DNA of 64,000 nt, from assembly GCF_900095025.1 (NCBI RefSeq), contig NZ_FMBK01000007.1, positions 62,001-126,000 of the forward strand, read 5' to 3'. The position numbers were made by a program, and so were the translations under genes. This stretch comes from Acinetobacter albensis (GTDB taxonomy: Bacteria > Pseudomonadota > Gammaproteobacteria > Pseudomonadales > Moraxellaceae). This document shows, piece after piece, positions 18,722-28,164 of the stretch. The first letter of the stretch is position 1; each line of letters opens with the position of its first letter. The notes beneath the pieces were generated by a model that was given only the letters and a program-made list of their open reading frames with translations, had not been told where the DNA came from and did not search any database.

Positions 18722-19687
18722 ATGACCAGCTTAACCCAACTTTCACAAGCCATTCATGACGCACCACGTTGGCATCAAGCTGAACAATTTCAAAACCCGA
18801 CTGAAATTACGATTGTTCCTTTAAAAGATGAAGCCTTAGGTGCTGCAGTTTTTGGATTAGATGCAAAAAAAGCACAGTCTGGAGAAACAATTTATCGCTT
18901 AAAGCAGGCATTGGCTGAACATTTAATTCTGGTCTTTAAAAACCAAAGTTTAGACGACCTGCAATATTTGGCTTTTGCCAGTTATTTTGGCTCAATTTTC
19001 CGTCCAAGTGCAGATAATCCCGTATTGGCCACACAAGAAGATTCCGGCACACCGCCTGATGTTGTTCCCGTATCCAATGCGGTAGGTAAAGGCGACTATA
19101 CAGGTCATGGTGAACTTACCCCACATGCAGATCACCAATGGACACCACTTCCTTCTTTTGGTTCATTGTTATATGCCATAGAATTACCACAAAATGGTGG
19201 ACAGACTGCTTGGTTTAATACCATTAAAGCCTATGAAGCTTTAGACGATAACACCAGACAGTACATTAATCAGTTACAGCTCATTACCTATAATCCATTC
19301 GTACGCTTCCAAAACAACAAAGGTACTCCCAAGGATGGTGGTTATGGTACTTCCCCGAAATATCGCTTTAAAGATCAGCCTATTATTGGGCATGCTTATC
19401 CACATCCACTGGTGAGAACACATCCTGAAAGTGGTCGTAAAGCATTGTGGCTGAATACGCATAGCGAAGTAGAGCTTGTAAATGAAGATGATCAGATTGG
19501 TAGTGAACTCATTGAAAAATTACGTGAACATATTTTAAAACCAGAATTCCGCTATGAACATCAATGGGAACAAGGTGATATCGTTTTTTGGGATAATCAA
19601 GCCACTCTACACTCACGTCGCCCATTTCCAAGTGATCAAAGACGTTTACTTAAACGTATTAGTCTGGCTGGTGGAAGACCGTTCTAA
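18722..19687 (+). CDS. TauD/TfdA-family 2-oxoglutarate-dependent dioxygenase
   Basis: A 321-residue non-haem Fe(II) enzyme. The metal-binding facial triad is clear: His135 and Asp137 in TPHADHQW, and His297 in LHSRRPF. The 2-oxoglutarate-binding Arg lies in the QRRLLKRIS segment just after. TauD relatives oxygenate taurine, other sulfonates, sulfate esters or chlorophenoxyacids. The protein is somewhat longer than TauD (about 280). A strong terminator precedes the gene, so it has its own promoter; AGAGAA lies before ATG 18722. No ssu or tau transport genes are adjacent, so the substrate is open. A role in sulfur scavenging is only an inference from the family. Confidence 0.88.
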   Translation: MTSLTQLSQAIHDAPRWHQAEQFQNPTEITIVPLKDEALGAAVFGLDAKKAQSGETIYRLKQALAEHLILVFKNQSLDDLQYLAFASYFGSIFRPSADNPVLATQEDSGTPPDVVPVSNAVGKGDYTGHGELTPHADHQWTPLPSFGSLLYAIELPQNGGQTAWFNTIKAYEALDDNTRQYINQLQLITYNPFVRFQNNKGTPKDGGYGTSPKYRFKDQPIIGHAYPHPLVRTHPESGRKALWLNTHSEVELVNEDDQIGSELIEKLREHILKPEFRYEHQWEQGDIVFWDNQATLHSRRPFPSDQRRLLKRISLAGGRPF

Positions 19688-20083
19688 AACAGGATCAAGC
19701 GAGACATTACTCTTTCAACATTTGATCGATCAATGTATCGCTTCCTTTAAAAAATCTCCAAAATTTTTACTATTCTAATCATAAAATATTCACGATCAAT
19801 TCCAATATTTTTCATTTTTCTCATTTACTGTATTTCAATTTTCTGACAAAAAATGATTTTCTCCCATCAAAGATGGGTAAGCTTTTTAAATTTATAAAGA
19901 AAAATAATCAACGAAAGAAATCTTCAGAATTTCAATCATATTACATCCAAATTATATTTATACAGGATTGATTTGGCTGATTTCATGACTAAATTAATGA
20001 TGTATCGATTTCCAATGCGCGAACAACAAAAAACCCGCAAGCATTCAAACTTACGGGTACTCAACACAAGACTTAAATTAAAA
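19688..20083. other. Intergenic region between the dioxygenase and sthA
   Basis: About 396 bases without a supported gene. CCCATC-AAA-GATGGG (19863-19877) forms a small hairpin with a T-run seven bases on, a possible end of the dioxygenase transcript. A second hairpin at 20030-20057 belongs to sthA on the other strand. The rest is AT-rich with no long ORF, no clear repeat and no tRNA-like structure. Confidence 0.5.
20030..20057 (-). terminator. Terminator of sthA
   Basis: On the minus strand CCCGTAAG pairs with CTTGCGGG (one wobble pair) and runs into a T-tract, 27 bases past the sthA stop. Confidence 0.75.
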
Positions 20084-21499
20084 TTAGAACAAACGATTCA
20101 TACCGTTCAAAGTCGCGACACGATACGCTTCGGCCATGGTTGGATAGTTAAACGTAGTTTCAACAAAGTACTTAATAGTATTGTTTGGACTATTCATGAC
20201 AGCTTGACCAATATGAATAATTTCCGCTGCATTATTACCAAAGCAATGCACACCTAGAACTTCCAAAGTATCACGATGGAATAAAATTTTCAGCTCACCG
20301 ACGGTATCACCCGTAATTTGCGCACGGGCAAGATGACGGAAAGAAGCTTGTCCAACTTCATAAGGAATTTTTTCCTCAGTCAATTGTTGTTCATTTTTAC
20401 CAATCGATGAAATTTCTGGAATGGTATAAATTCCCGTTGGAATATCAGTAACAGGTGCAACATTTTCTTCACCGCTCATATTCGCGCCTGCACAACGACC
20501 TTGGTCATAGGCAGCAGAAGCTAAAGATGGCCAACCAATTACATCTCCAGCAGCATAAATATTTTCGACTTCAGTTTGATACTGATCGTTAACAGTAATT
20601 TGACCACGACTATTCGGGGTAATGCCAACATTTTCCAAACCTAAGCCATCAGTATTACCTGAACGTCCATTACACCATAAAATAGCATCTGCTTTAATTT
20701 TCTTGCCACTCAGCAAATGCATCACGACATGATCATCAAAGGTTTCCAAATGATCAATTTGTTCATTGTGGCGAATCAAGACACCTTGTTCACGTAAGTG
20801 ATAAGACAAAGCATCTGAAATTTCATCGTCCAAATAACTGAGCAATTTATGCTGAGTATTAATGAGATCGACTTTATGACCTAATCCAATAAAGATGGAA
20901 GCATATTCACAGCCAATCACCCCAGCACCATAAATAATGATTTTTTGAATCGGAAAATCCAAATCCAAAATTTTATCCGAATCAAAAACACATGGATGAT
21001 TGAAATCCAATATCGTTGGACGATATGGACGACTACCTGTTGCAATCACTAATTGTTTGAAGATAATACTTTCTTTGATGCCATCATCAGTAAAAATTAA
21101 CGCTGTATTTTTATCTTGGATATAAGCACGTCCATGATAAATATCAATCTTATTTCGATCATAAAAACGTGAATGCGTATCCACTTGTTGTTGAATGACT
21201 TTATGTGCATTACGTAGCACTTGTTTCATGGTGAATTGTTTCCAATCTCCCACTTTCTGAAACATCGGGTCACGTTGATAACGAATAATGCTAGATACGG
21301 TCTGACGCAATGCTTTACTTGGAATTGTTCCTACATGTGCACAGTTACCACCTAACTGCTCACGCATATCCACTATTGCAACACGCTTACCTGCTTTCGC
21401 CAGCTTCATTGCCGCGCCTTCACCTGCAGGGCCTGAACCGAGAACGACCGCGTCATATTTAACGAAAGTTCCGTTAACGACCTCTTTTTTACGTGGCAT
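20084..21499 (-). CDS. sthA: Soluble pyridine nucleotide transhydrogenase
   Basis: An energy-independent flavoprotein that moves hydride between NADPH and NAD, balancing cytosolic redox pools. The 471 residues show the FAD loop [10 protein letters not shown] near residue 20, then [13 protein letters not shown] where lipoamide dehydrogenase has the redox pair CxxxxC: the second Cys is replaced by Thr, the hallmark of SthA. The NAD-binding loop [10 protein letters not shown] lies near 190 and the interface domain is intact. It is divergent from lipA with about 200 bases between. Its own terminator follows. The E. coli gene is also called udhA. Confidence 0.95.
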   Translation of the reverse strand: MPRKKEVVNGTFVKYDAVVLGSGPAGEGAAMKLAKAGKRVAIVDMREQLGGNCAHVGTIPSKALRQTVSSIIRYQRDPMFQKVGDWKQFTMKQVLRNAHKVIQQQVDTHSRFYDRNKIDIYHGRAYIQDKNTALIFTDDGIKESIIFKQLVIATGSRPYRPTILDFNHPCVFDSDKILDLDFPIQKIIIYGAGVIGCEYASIFIGLGHKVDLINTQHKLLSYLDDEISDALSYHLREQGVLIRHNEQIDHLETFDDHVVMHLLSGKKIKADAILWCNGRSGNTDGLGLENVGITPNSRGQITVNDQYQTEVENIYAAGDVIGWPSLASAAYDQGRCAGANMSGEENVAPVTDIPTGIYTIPEISSIGKNEQQLTEEKIPYEVGQASFRHLARAQITGDTVGELKILFHRDTLEVLGVHCFGNNAAEIIHIGQAVMNSPNNTIKYFVETTFNYPTMAEAYRVATLNGMNRLF

Positions 21500-21704
21500 T
21501 CAACGCTCCTCTTTTCAATATTCTGTTTATCTTCTGCATATTATGACGCAAATAATCGCAATTTGCTGTATTTACCTGTCCTATATTATCTGATGACTAC
21601 ATTTATTAAATGAATACCCTTTTCGCCCTATTTAGACTCAAGTTCGTTATAATAAAAAAGCTTCTTTTAGCATCTCCCCCGTCTAAAACAGTGGAAAGTT
21701 GAAT

Positions 21705-22718
21705 ATGTCTGAAAACCGTAAACCTGAACAGGGTGTCAAACTTCGTGGCGCAGAAAAGGTCGCTCGTATACCTGTAAAAGTGATACCTACGGTTGAAACC
21801 CCACGGAAGCCTGATTGGATTCGGGTGAAAATGGCAGCTCCTGAAGAAGTTCAACGCATCAAAACAACTTTACGTGCTCAAAAATTACATACCGTTTGTG
21901 AAGAAGCTGCATGTCCGAACTTACCTGAATGTTTTGGTGGTGGTACGGCAACCTTTATGATCATGGGTGATATTTGTACACGTCGTTGTCCGTTCTGTGA
22001 TGTTGCACATGGTCGCCCGAATGCGTTAGATCCAGATGAACCACGTCACATGGCGGAAACCATTTCAAATCTGGGTTTGAAATATGCTGTGATTACCTCG
22101 GTTGACCGTGATGATCTTCGAGATGGTGGGGCTCAGCACTTTGTCGATTGTATTAAAGAAGCACGTGATTTAAGTCCAAAAACTTTGCTTGAAATTTTGG
22201 TTCCAGATTTCCGTGGTCGTATGGATGTGGCTTTACGTATCATGACAGAATGTCCACCTGATGTGTTTAATCATAATATTGAAACCGTACCGCGTTTATA
22301 TAAAGCGATGCGTCCAGGTTCTGATTATCAGCATTCATTAGACTTACTTAAAATGTTTAAAGAATACTGTCCTGATGTTCCGACAAAATGTGGTTTGATG
22401 GTTGGTTTAGGTGAAACTGAAGAAGAAGTATTAGCGCTCCTAGACGATCTACGTGCACATGACGTGGACTACATTACGATTGGTCAGTATTTACAACCGT
22501 CTAAACAACATGCACCACTGGATCGTTTTGTAACCCCTGAAGAGTTTGAACGCTATACAGCGCATGGTCAGAAGCTTGGTTTCAAAAATATCTGGGCTGC
22601 ACCAATGGTTCGTTCAAGCTACTTTGCTGATCGTCAATATTATGGCGAGCCTGTTCCAGCAGTACGTCGCAAAGCCGATCCTGCGAAAAAAATTGCCGTG
22701 CAAACTATCGAAGCTTAA
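21705..22718 (+). CDS. lipA: Lipoyl synthase
   Basis: A radical SAM enzyme that inserts two sulfurs into octanoyl-protein domains to make lipoyl cofactor. Both iron-sulfur clusters are visible in the 337-residue protein: the auxiliary cluster Cys65, Cys70 and Cys76 ([12 protein letters not shown]), and the radical SAM cluster Cys91, Cys95 and Cys98 (CTRRCPFC). The C-terminal RSSY motif (MVRSSYFAD) closes the auxiliary cluster. ATG 21705 is preferred over TTG 21699 because GGAAAG lies about 8 bases before it. No lipB is adjacent. The gene is divergent from sthA, and a terminator follows. Confidence 0.97.
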   Translation: MSENRKPEQGVKLRGAEKVARIPVKVIPTVETPRKPDWIRVKMAAPEEVQRIKTTLRAQKLHTVCEEAACPNLPECFGGGTATFMIMGDICTRRCPFCDVAHGRPNALDPDEPRHMAETISNLGLKYAVITSVDRDDLRDGGAQHFVDCIKEARDLSPKTLLEILVPDFRGRMDVALRIMTECPPDVFNHNIETVPRLYKAMRPGSDYQHSLDLLKMFKEYCPDVPTKCGLMVGLGETEEEVLALLDDLRAHDVDYITIGQYLQPSKQHAPLDRFVTPEEFERYTAHGQKLGFKNIWAAPMVRSSYFADRQYYGEPVPAVRRKADPAKKIAVQTIEA

Positions 22719-22753
22719 TTTACAGCAAATTAAAAAACCAAACTGATCTAGCG

Positions 22754-22792
22754 ATGCCAATTTAATCCATTTAGGTTGGCATTTTTGTTTTT
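22754..22792 (+). terminator. Terminator of lipA
   Basis: ATGCCAA (22754-22760) and TTGGCAT (22776-22782) pair around a 15-base loop, followed by a long T-rich run. Confidence 0.7.
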
Positions 22793-22815
22793 TATATTTA
22801 AAAATTAAGAGTCAT

Positions 22816-22847
22816 AAAAAATCCCCTATACAAATAGAGGATTTTTC
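22816..22847 (-). terminator. Terminator of the lepA-miaE block
   Basis: AAAAATCC...GGATTTTT arms with a CTA/TAG inner stem and short A-rich loop, 14 bases past the miaE stop. On the minus strand it ends in a T-tract, and it would close the whole nine-gene unit. Confidence 0.8.
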
Positions 22848-22860
22848 AAAGAACAATAGA

Positions 22861-23514
22861 TTAAGCCGCTTGACTTGGCACGCCACTATGAAAGCGAAAT
22901 AGATGATCTGGGCTTAAAATCAGATTTTTTTCAACTTCACGAAAGTGGGCAATACGCTGCTGAATATCTTCTTTAGGGTTTTTTAACTTTGACGTTTGAG
23001 CAACATCTAATGCTAAGGCTAAATAATCCTCAAAATGGCGCGATTCAGATTTCAGAAGATAACGATAATATTTACCCAAGTCTTCATCTACAAGCGGCGC
23101 AAGTGCATAGAATCGTTCACAGGAACGCGCTTCCACAAACGCACCAATAATCATAATGTCGATTAAAGCTTCAGGCTCATACGTTCGTACCTCTTTACGC
23201 ATGCCCCCCGCATAACGACCAGCACTAATCGATTGCCATTCCTGCCCACGCTTGGTCATTAATTCAAGCACTTGTTCATAATGCAGCATTTCTTCGCGCA
23301 CCAATTGTGCCAATTTAACCTGTAAATCGGTAAAAAAAGTGTAGCGAAACATCAGGTTCATGGCTGTACCTGCGGCTTTTTTTTCACAATTGGCATGATC
23401 TTGCATGAGTAACTCGAGGTTATTCATAGCTTCATCTAACCAAGCTTTCGGTGTTTCACATCCCAAAAAACCCAAAACGGGTTTCATGAAATCGTTATAA
23501 TTTATTGAGGACAT
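22861..23514 (-). CDS. miaE: tRNA-(ms2io6A)-hydroxylase
   Basis: A diiron monooxygenase that hydroxylates the isopentenyl side chain of ms2i6A37 in tRNA in an oxygen-dependent way. The 217-residue helical protein carries the two ferritin-like iron-ligand sets: EEMLHYEQV near residue 75 and ESRHFEDYLALA near 165, with further Glu in EARSCERF. The length fits the family. It is the last gene of a minus-strand run behind pdxJ, 11 bases away, and is followed by a terminator. miaA and miaB are not in the window. Because the reaction needs O2, the modification can report oxygen status. Confidence 0.93.
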   Translation of the reverse strand: MSSINYNDFMKPVLGFLGCETPKAWLDEAMNNLELLMQDHANCEKKAAGTAMNLMFRYTFFTDLQVKLAQLVREEMLHYEQVLELMTKRGQEWQSISAGRYAGGMRKEVRTYEPEALIDIMIIGAFVEARSCERFYALAPLVDEDLGKYYRYLLKSESRHFEDYLALALDVAQTSKLKNPKEDIQQRIAHFREVEKNLILSPDHLFRFHSGVPSQAA

Positions 23515-23525
23515 AATTCTAAAAC

Positions 23526-24251
23526 TTATCTTGCTGCTTTAATAACAGCTTTCATTTGTTGAACCGCTTGGGCTAAGCCGACAAATACAGCATCAGCAAT
23601 AATCGAATGACCAATATTAAGCTCATGGATTTGTGGAATTTGAGCAATTGGTGTGACATTTTCAAGGTTTAGACCATGCCCTGCATTGACCACTAAGCCT
23701 TTGGCTGCGGCATATTCAGCACCTTTTACAATACGCTCTAATTCATATTGTTGCGCTTCGGTGGTTTCTGCATCAGCGTAAGCGCCAGTATGCAATTCAA
23801 TCGTGGGTGCACCGCAAGCAAGTGCAGCATCGATTTGTGCAATATCGGCATCAATAAACAAAGACACATCACAACCAATGGCTGTTAAGGCTTGTGTCGC
23901 TGCTTTGACCTCTTCGAAATGACCTAAAACATCAAGTCCACCTTCAGTCGTCACTTCCTGACGTTTTTCTGGCACTAAACATACATGTTGCGGTTTTATT
24001 TCTTTGGCAAATTCGACCATTTCAGGTGTAACTGCCATTTCTAAATTCATATGCGTTTTCAGTAAAGGACGCATACGTCGTACATCATCATCTTGAATAT
24101 GACGACGGTCTTCACGTAAATGCAAAGTAATCCCTTCAGCACCCGCTTGTTCACACATCAATGCAGCATTGACAGGATCTGGATAAGTCGTTCCACGCGC
24201 TTGTCGCAATGTCGCTACATGGTCAATATTTACACCAAGCAATGCAGCCAT
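23526..24251 (-). CDS. pdxJ: Pyridoxine 5'-phosphate synthase
   Basis: Final ring-closing step of vitamin B6 synthesis, condensing 1-deoxyxylulose 5-phosphate with 3-amino-2-oxopropyl phosphate. The 241-residue TIM-barrel opens with [16 protein letters not shown], a diagnostic start, and keeps the catalytic Glu and His in the [15 protein letters not shown] segment and the phosphate loop [13 protein letters not shown]. It lies 16 bases after recO, as in many gammaproteobacteria, where recO-pdxJ is a conserved pair. Co-transcription with recO and miaE is likely. Confidence 0.96.
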   Translation of the reverse strand: MAALLGVNIDHVATLRQARGTTYPDPVNAALMCEQAGAEGITLHLREDRRHIQDDDVRRMRPLLKTHMNLEMAVTPEMVEFAKEIKPQHVCLVPEKRQEVTTEGGLDVLGHFEEVKAATQALTAIGCDVSLFIDADIAQIDAALACGAPTIELHTGAYADAETTEAQQYELERIVKGAEYAAAKGLVVNAGHGLNLENVTPIAQIPQIHELNIGHSIIADAVFVGLAQAVQQMKAVIKAAR

Positions 24252-24267
24252 AAGAATGTCCTACCAA

Positions 24268-24978
24268 TTATGATTGAGATTGAGTATTTTGAATCCACAA
24301 TTGACGGCTTTTAAGCGGTCGGTCTCCCAACAATGAAGTGATCATTTGTCGGTAAAGTTGTGCCAATAATTGTAACTGTTCAGGATTAAAATCCCTACCC
24401 TTTTCATACTCACGCATGGAGAGAATATTCTGTCCTGATAAGGTTGAGCGTGATTGTTGTGCTGTCGCAATAAATCCATCATTCAGTTGGAATAAATAAT
24501 TTTGTTTTTCTAAAATCTGTTGTTGCTGTGCGTCTTGGGTAAAATCAAGGGCATAACCCAATTCTTCCAAAAGTGCATGTTCAAACTGACGTAAAATCTG
24601 TCTTAAAAAAACATTCGAATTTGTTTGTTGAGTCAATTGCTGTAACTGTTGCAAAGTATGATGATATTGCACAAAAGTTTCTGGCATTTCGACTTCAATG
24701 GGGCATAAGCGAAGAATAATTTCATTGAGATAGAAACCAGAAAAAAAAGCATCTCCAAAGAAAAAAACAGGCTGATTGACAATTTCTACCTTGGTAAAAT
24801 TTTTAAGTTCCGATTTACCAGACGCCTGCAAACATATCGGCTGATATTGCGGTGGTGGCGTTTGTCTTAAAATACCATCGACACGACCATGCTCTTGTGT
24901 AAATAAATGCACAATATGGCTACGTTCACGGTATTTACGATGATGGATTAAATAACCATGCAATACTTCATTTCGCAT
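24268..24978 (-). CDS. recO: DNA repair protein RecO
   Basis: Recombination mediator of the RecFOR pathway that helps load RecA on SSB-coated single-stranded DNA. The 236-residue protein has the N-terminal OB fold (GYLIHHRKYRERSHIVHLFTQEHGRV) and a helical C-terminal region with LRQFEHALLEELGYALDF, the usual RecO phrase. There is no four-Cys zinc finger, as in the E. coli form. It starts 12 bases after a small lipoprotein gene and precedes pdxJ. The link to era and rnc upstream is the classical rnc-era-recO-pdxJ order. Confidence 0.93.
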   Translation of the reverse strand: MRNEVLHGYLIHHRKYRERSHIVHLFTQEHGRVDGILRQTPPPQYQPICLQASGKSELKNFTKVEIVNQPVFFFGDAFFSGFYLNEIILRLCPIEVEMPETFVQYHHTLQQLQQLTQQTNSNVFLRQILRQFEHALLEELGYALDFTQDAQQQQILEKQNYLFQLNDGFIATAQQSRSTLSGQNILSMREYEKGRDFNPEQLQLLAQLYRQMITSLLGDRPLKSRQLWIQNTQSQS

Positions 24979-24990
24979 GAAATTCGGTGT

Positions 24991-25185
24991 CTAATCTTTA
25001 TTTTTTTTAGATTCTGCTTCATCTTCATCATCCCCATCGGGAATCACTGCACCTACGACAGCTGCAGTTCCTTTTACGACACCTTTGGTGGTTTTATAAG
25101 CCACTTTTACAGGAACAGTAACAAGTTTATGAATACAGCCTTGCAAGAATAGAACACATGCCACAATAGCTAATACTTTCATCAT
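24991..25185 (-). CDS. Small lipoprotein between era and recO
   Basis: A 64-residue lipoprotein: MMKVLAIVACVLF leads to the lipobox LQGC, so the mature lipid-anchored protein begins at Cys17. The mature part has a Val/Lys-rich stretch (VPVKVAYKTTKGVVKGTAAVVGAV) and a very acidic-then-basic tail. ATG 25185 is preferred because AGGA is 7 bases upstream and the signal then starts correctly; longer frames would overlap era. It resembles small lipoproteins I recall from Acinetobacter genomes (possibly model NF038104, not checked). Function is unknown. It is within the lepA-miaE gene run. Confidence 0.8.
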   Translation of the reverse strand: MMKVLAIVACVLFLQGCIHKLVTVPVKVAYKTTKGVVKGTAAVVGAVIPDGDDEDEAESKKNKD

Positions 25186-25222
25186 TACCATTCCTATAAA
25201 AGAGTGACTTAAATTAAAATGC

Positions 25223-26251
25223 TTAGATATCACTATACCCTAAGCTTTTTAAAGCACGTTCATCATCAGACCATCCACCTTTAACTTTCACCCACAGGGT
25301 CAGCATGATCTTTTGTTCGAACATTTTTTCCATATCAGCACGGGCATCCATACCAATTTTTTTCAGTTTGGCCCCTTTTTCACCAATCACAATGGCTTTT
25401 TGGCCTTGGCGATCGACGAAAATAGTGGCATCAATATAAGTACACGCGGGTTTTGGACGACCTGTTTTTTCATTCACTGTCGCCTCTTCAGTCTTAAATG
25501 ATTCAATTTGCACCGTTAAATCATAAGGCAGCTCTTCACCGAGTTGACGCATAATTTTTTCACGAATCACTTCTGAAGCCAAGAAACGTTCTGAACGATC
25601 CGTAATTTGATCTAAAGCATAAAGGGGTGGTTGAAATGGTAAATATTGCTCAATCGTGTCACGTAAATGTTCAAGATTTGCACCACGAAGTGCAGAAACA
25701 GGAACAACTTCTGCAAAATTCATTAATTTAGAACGTTCTTGAATTAATGGTAAAGCATGGTTTTTATTTTCAAGGGTATCAATTTTATTGATAACAAGAA
25801 TCACTGGCATTTCAGCATTCTTCAGTTTTTCCAAAACAAGTTCATCATTTTGTGTCCACTTATCTGCATCAAGCACAAACAATACCAAGTTCACATCACG
25901 CAATGCCGAACTTGCAGCACGGTTCATCATTTTATTGATGGCACGAACTTCTTTTTTATGCATCCCTGGTGTATCAACAAATACAGCCTGAGATTTTTCA
26001 CGTGTATCAATCCCCACAATTTTATGACGAGTTGTTTGTGGCTTACGAGAAGTAATCGAAAGCTTTTGTCCTAAAATATGGTTCATCAAGGTAGATTTGC
26101 CCACATTTGGACGACCTACAATCGCAACAAATCCACTTTTAAAATCGGAAGGAATCGTGGTTCCTTGTGAACTAAAAAAATCATTAATTAATTCATTACC
26201 GTTATTTTGCGGCTCGTGATCAGCATCAGTGTGATCAGAATGTGTGGTCAT
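25223..26251 (-). CDS. era: GTPase Era
   Basis: An essential GTPase that binds the 3' end of 16S rRNA and assists 30S assembly. G1 GRPNVGKST and the SRKPQTTRH effector loop are near the N-terminus, then DTPGMH (G3) and NKID (G4). The C-terminal KH domain has VIGEKGAKLKKIG. The protein has 342 residues against about 300 in E. coli; the excess is a polar N-terminal leader of about 40 residues rich in His, Asp and Asn. It starts 8 bases after rnc, with GGAG in the last codons of rnc acting as a possible ribosome-binding site. rnc-era linkage is classical. Confidence 0.96.
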   Translation of the reverse strand: MTTHSDHTDADHEPQNNGNELINDFFSSQGTTIPSDFKSGFVAIVGRPNVGKSTLMNHILGQKLSITSRKPQTTRHKIVGIDTREKSQAVFVDTPGMHKKEVRAINKMMNRAASSALRDVNLVLFVLDADKWTQNDELVLEKLKNAEMPVILVINKIDTLENKNHALPLIQERSKLMNFAEVVPVSALRGANLEHLRDTIEQYLPFQPPLYALDQITDRSERFLASEVIREKIMRQLGEELPYDLTVQIESFKTEEATVNEKTGRPKPACTYIDATIFVDRQGQKAIVIGEKGAKLKKIGMDARADMEKMFEQKIMLTLWVKVKGGWSDDERALKSLGYSDI

Positions 26252-26259
26252 TTAAACGA

Positions 26260-26949
26260 CTACTCCAATTGTTTTAAAATATCCGCTGCAACTGCTTGTT
26301 CAGCAAAGCGGCGACTAGAACCTTCACCATAGACCACTGGCAATCCTTCGATAATACATTCCACTTTGAAATGCTGATTCGGAGCATCACCTTGAATATC
26401 CACGACATCGTAAATAGGGAGAGGTTTTTTACGTGCTTGTAAATATTCTTGCAGACGTGATTTAGGATCTTTAAGTTGGTCTGTAGGTTCAATATGGTCT
26501 AAATATGGGGTGTACCATTTCAGTACAATATCTTGCAAGATATTTAAGTCACTGCAATCCACATAAATAGCACCAATAATGGCTTCTACAGTATCAGCAA
26601 GAATAGACTCTCGATGATGTCCTCCCGACTTTAACTCGCCCGTGCTTAAAATTAAACAAGGGCTCAGTTTTAGATCGTTTGCAATTTTGCCTAATGCTTC
26701 TTGGCGAACCAATGTGGCACGCATACGTGTTAAACGCCCTTCATTTTCATGTGGGTAGGTTTCATACAAATAATGGGCAATGATCATCCCTAATAATGAA
26801 TCGCCTAAAAACTCCAAACGTTCATAATTAGATTTGTGACTTACCGATCGATGTGTCAATGCAAGCTTTAATAATTCAGGCTGCTTGAACTGATAACCGA
26901 TACGGCTGACTAAGCGCATATCACTTAGTTTGGACTGACCTTTGATCAA
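26260..26949 (-). CDS. rnc: Ribonuclease III
   Basis: Double-strand-specific endonuclease for rRNA and mRNA processing. The 229-residue protein has the signature ERLEFLGDSLLGM near residue 45, the second metal-binding segment DTVEAIIGAIYVD, and a C-terminal double-stranded RNA-binding domain (DPKSRLQEYLQARKKPLP, then FAEQAVAADILKQLE). The chosen start overlaps the upstream DUF4845 gene by 29 bases; Met11 would shift the start to 26919 and remove the overlap. In many bacteria RNase III controls its own operon by cleaving the leader; no such hairpin was looked for by folding here. Confidence 0.96.
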   Translation of the reverse strand: MIKGQSKLSDMRLVSRIGYQFKQPELLKLALTHRSVSHKSNYERLEFLGDSLLGMIIAHYLYETYPHENEGRLTRMRATLVRQEALGKIANDLKLSPCLILSTGELKSGGHHRESILADTVEAIIGAIYVDCSDLNILQDIVLKWYTPYLDHIEPTDQLKDPKSRLQEYLQARKKPLPIYDVVDIQGDAPNQHFKVECIIEGLPVVYGEGSSRRFAEQAVAADILKQLE

Positions 26950-27295
26950 AACTTTTCTCGAAATTTAACACTAAATCTATATTGAGTAAGAATGGTTTTC
27001 TTATCTCATAATCTTTTTTCACTTGCAGACCATCAATATTCGTCACTTGCGCAATTTCATCAAACTTAATATCACGCACATTGTTCATGTCTAAACGCTG
27101 ACTCATCTGACTTGCAAATTTCGCAGGATCAACGTTAGCTGGACTACTTTTCATCAATTCTTCAATCTGTCCATTAATCACTCTATCATCCCAATATGGA
27201 CCCCATACTGCAATTGCAATTTTTGCTAAAAAAGCAAAACCGACAATTGCAATTAATATTCCAATATATGATGCACCTTTTTCATTTTTATGCAT
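26921..27295 (-). CDS. DUF4845 domain-containing membrane protein
   Basis: A 124-residue protein with one transmembrane segment near the N-terminus (YIGILIAIVGFAFLAKIAIAVWGPYW) after a short pilin-like GASYIGI start, and a small soluble domain with NVRDIKFDEIAQVTN. DUF4845 proteins are repeatedly found between lepB and rnc in gammaproteobacteria and have no assigned function. The E. coli lepA-lepB-rnc-era operon lacks it. The 3' end overlaps rnc by 29 bases if the long rnc start is right. Confidence 0.85.
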   Translation of the reverse strand: MHKNEKGASYIGILIAIVGFAFLAKIAIAVWGPYWDDRVINGQIEELMKSSPANVDPAKFASQMSQRLDMNNVRDIKFDEIAQVTNIDGLQVKKDYEIRKPFLLNIDLVLNFEKSFDQRSVQTK

Positions 27296-27315
27296 TTTTT
27301 ATTTTCCAATGATGC

Positions 27316-28143
27316 TTAATCAATTTTACCATTACGAGCAAATGATGGTAATTTAAATCCCGGTTCTTTGTGCATCCAAATAAAGAATGCACGTCCTGTT
27401 AAATTCTCTTCTGGTACAAAGCCCCAAAAACGACTGTCAGCACTCTGATCACGATTATCCCCCATCGCGAAGTAATGACCTTGGGGTACTTTAACTTCCC
27501 AATATAAACCATTTTCAACCGAATATTTACCATTTTCAACATAATTGATAAATGGGGCTTGGCGTGCCACATTTACACCCTCTAACTCACGCATTTTGAA
27601 GGTATGTTTACCCAATGTTTCTTGATGGTAAATTGATGTTGGCGTATCTAAAATATCTTTTTCACGACTAAACTCAACGGGAACTTTAGCAACTTTATTG
27701 CCATTGATCGTCAATTGACCATGATCATAAACAATATGATCACCTGGCAAGCCGACCACACGTTTAATATAACTAATGGTCGGTTGCGGTGGATAACGGA
27801 ATACAATTACATCACCACGCTCTGGTTCACCAACATCTATTATTTTTTTATTTACAACAGGTAGACGTACACCATATTGGTATTTATTCACCAAAATAAA
27901 ATCACCAGTTTCTAGTGTCGGCACCATTGAATCAGATGGAATATTAAAGGGTTCATATAAAAACGAACGTAGAATCAATACCACAGCCAATACAGGCCAA
28001 AAGTCATAAGCCCATGTAATAATGAAGTTTTCATTGCCCTTGCCACGAGTCTGTCTTTGTTTAAACACAAACTTATCCAATAACCACACCAAAAAGAAAA
28101 TGAGTGTGGCGGGTACAAGGATTAAATTAAAATCAAAATCCAT
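27316..28143 (-). CDS. lepB: Signal peptidase I
   Basis: An inner-membrane serine protease that removes signal peptides from exported preproteins. The 275-residue protein has an N-terminal transmembrane helix (about residues 7-22), a second helix (47-62), then box B IPSDSM with catalytic Ser72, box D YIKRVVGLPGD with general-base Lys127, and box E GDNRDQSADSR. It lies 21 bases downstream of lepA, the classical pairing. The SPase I substrates in this window include the YceI protein, the lipocalin and CarO. Confidence 0.96.
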   Translation of the reverse strand: MDFDFNLILVPATLIFFLVWLLDKFVFKQRQTRGKGNENFIITWAYDFWPVLAVVLILRSFLYEPFNIPSDSMVPTLETGDFILVNKYQYGVRLPVVNKKIIDVGEPERGDVIVFRYPPQPTISYIKRVVGLPGDHIVYDHGQLTINGNKVAKVPVEFSREKDILDTPTSIYHQETLGKHTFKMRELEGVNVARQAPFINYVENGKYSVENGLYWEVKVPQGHYFAMGDNRDQSADSRFWGFVPEENLTGRAFFIWMHKEPGFKLPSFARNGKID

Positions 28144-28164
28144 GGGTTTATATCCTCAACTTTA

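Noticed and set aside
19973-20257. 94-codon plus-strand frame over the sthA terminator and 3' end
   Set aside because: Runs through a terminator and into sthA in antisense; no family features.
25757-26074. 105-codon frame opposite era
   Set aside because: Antisense to a conserved GTPase; rich in Phe, His and Ile from the mirrored codons; no motif or ribosome-binding site.
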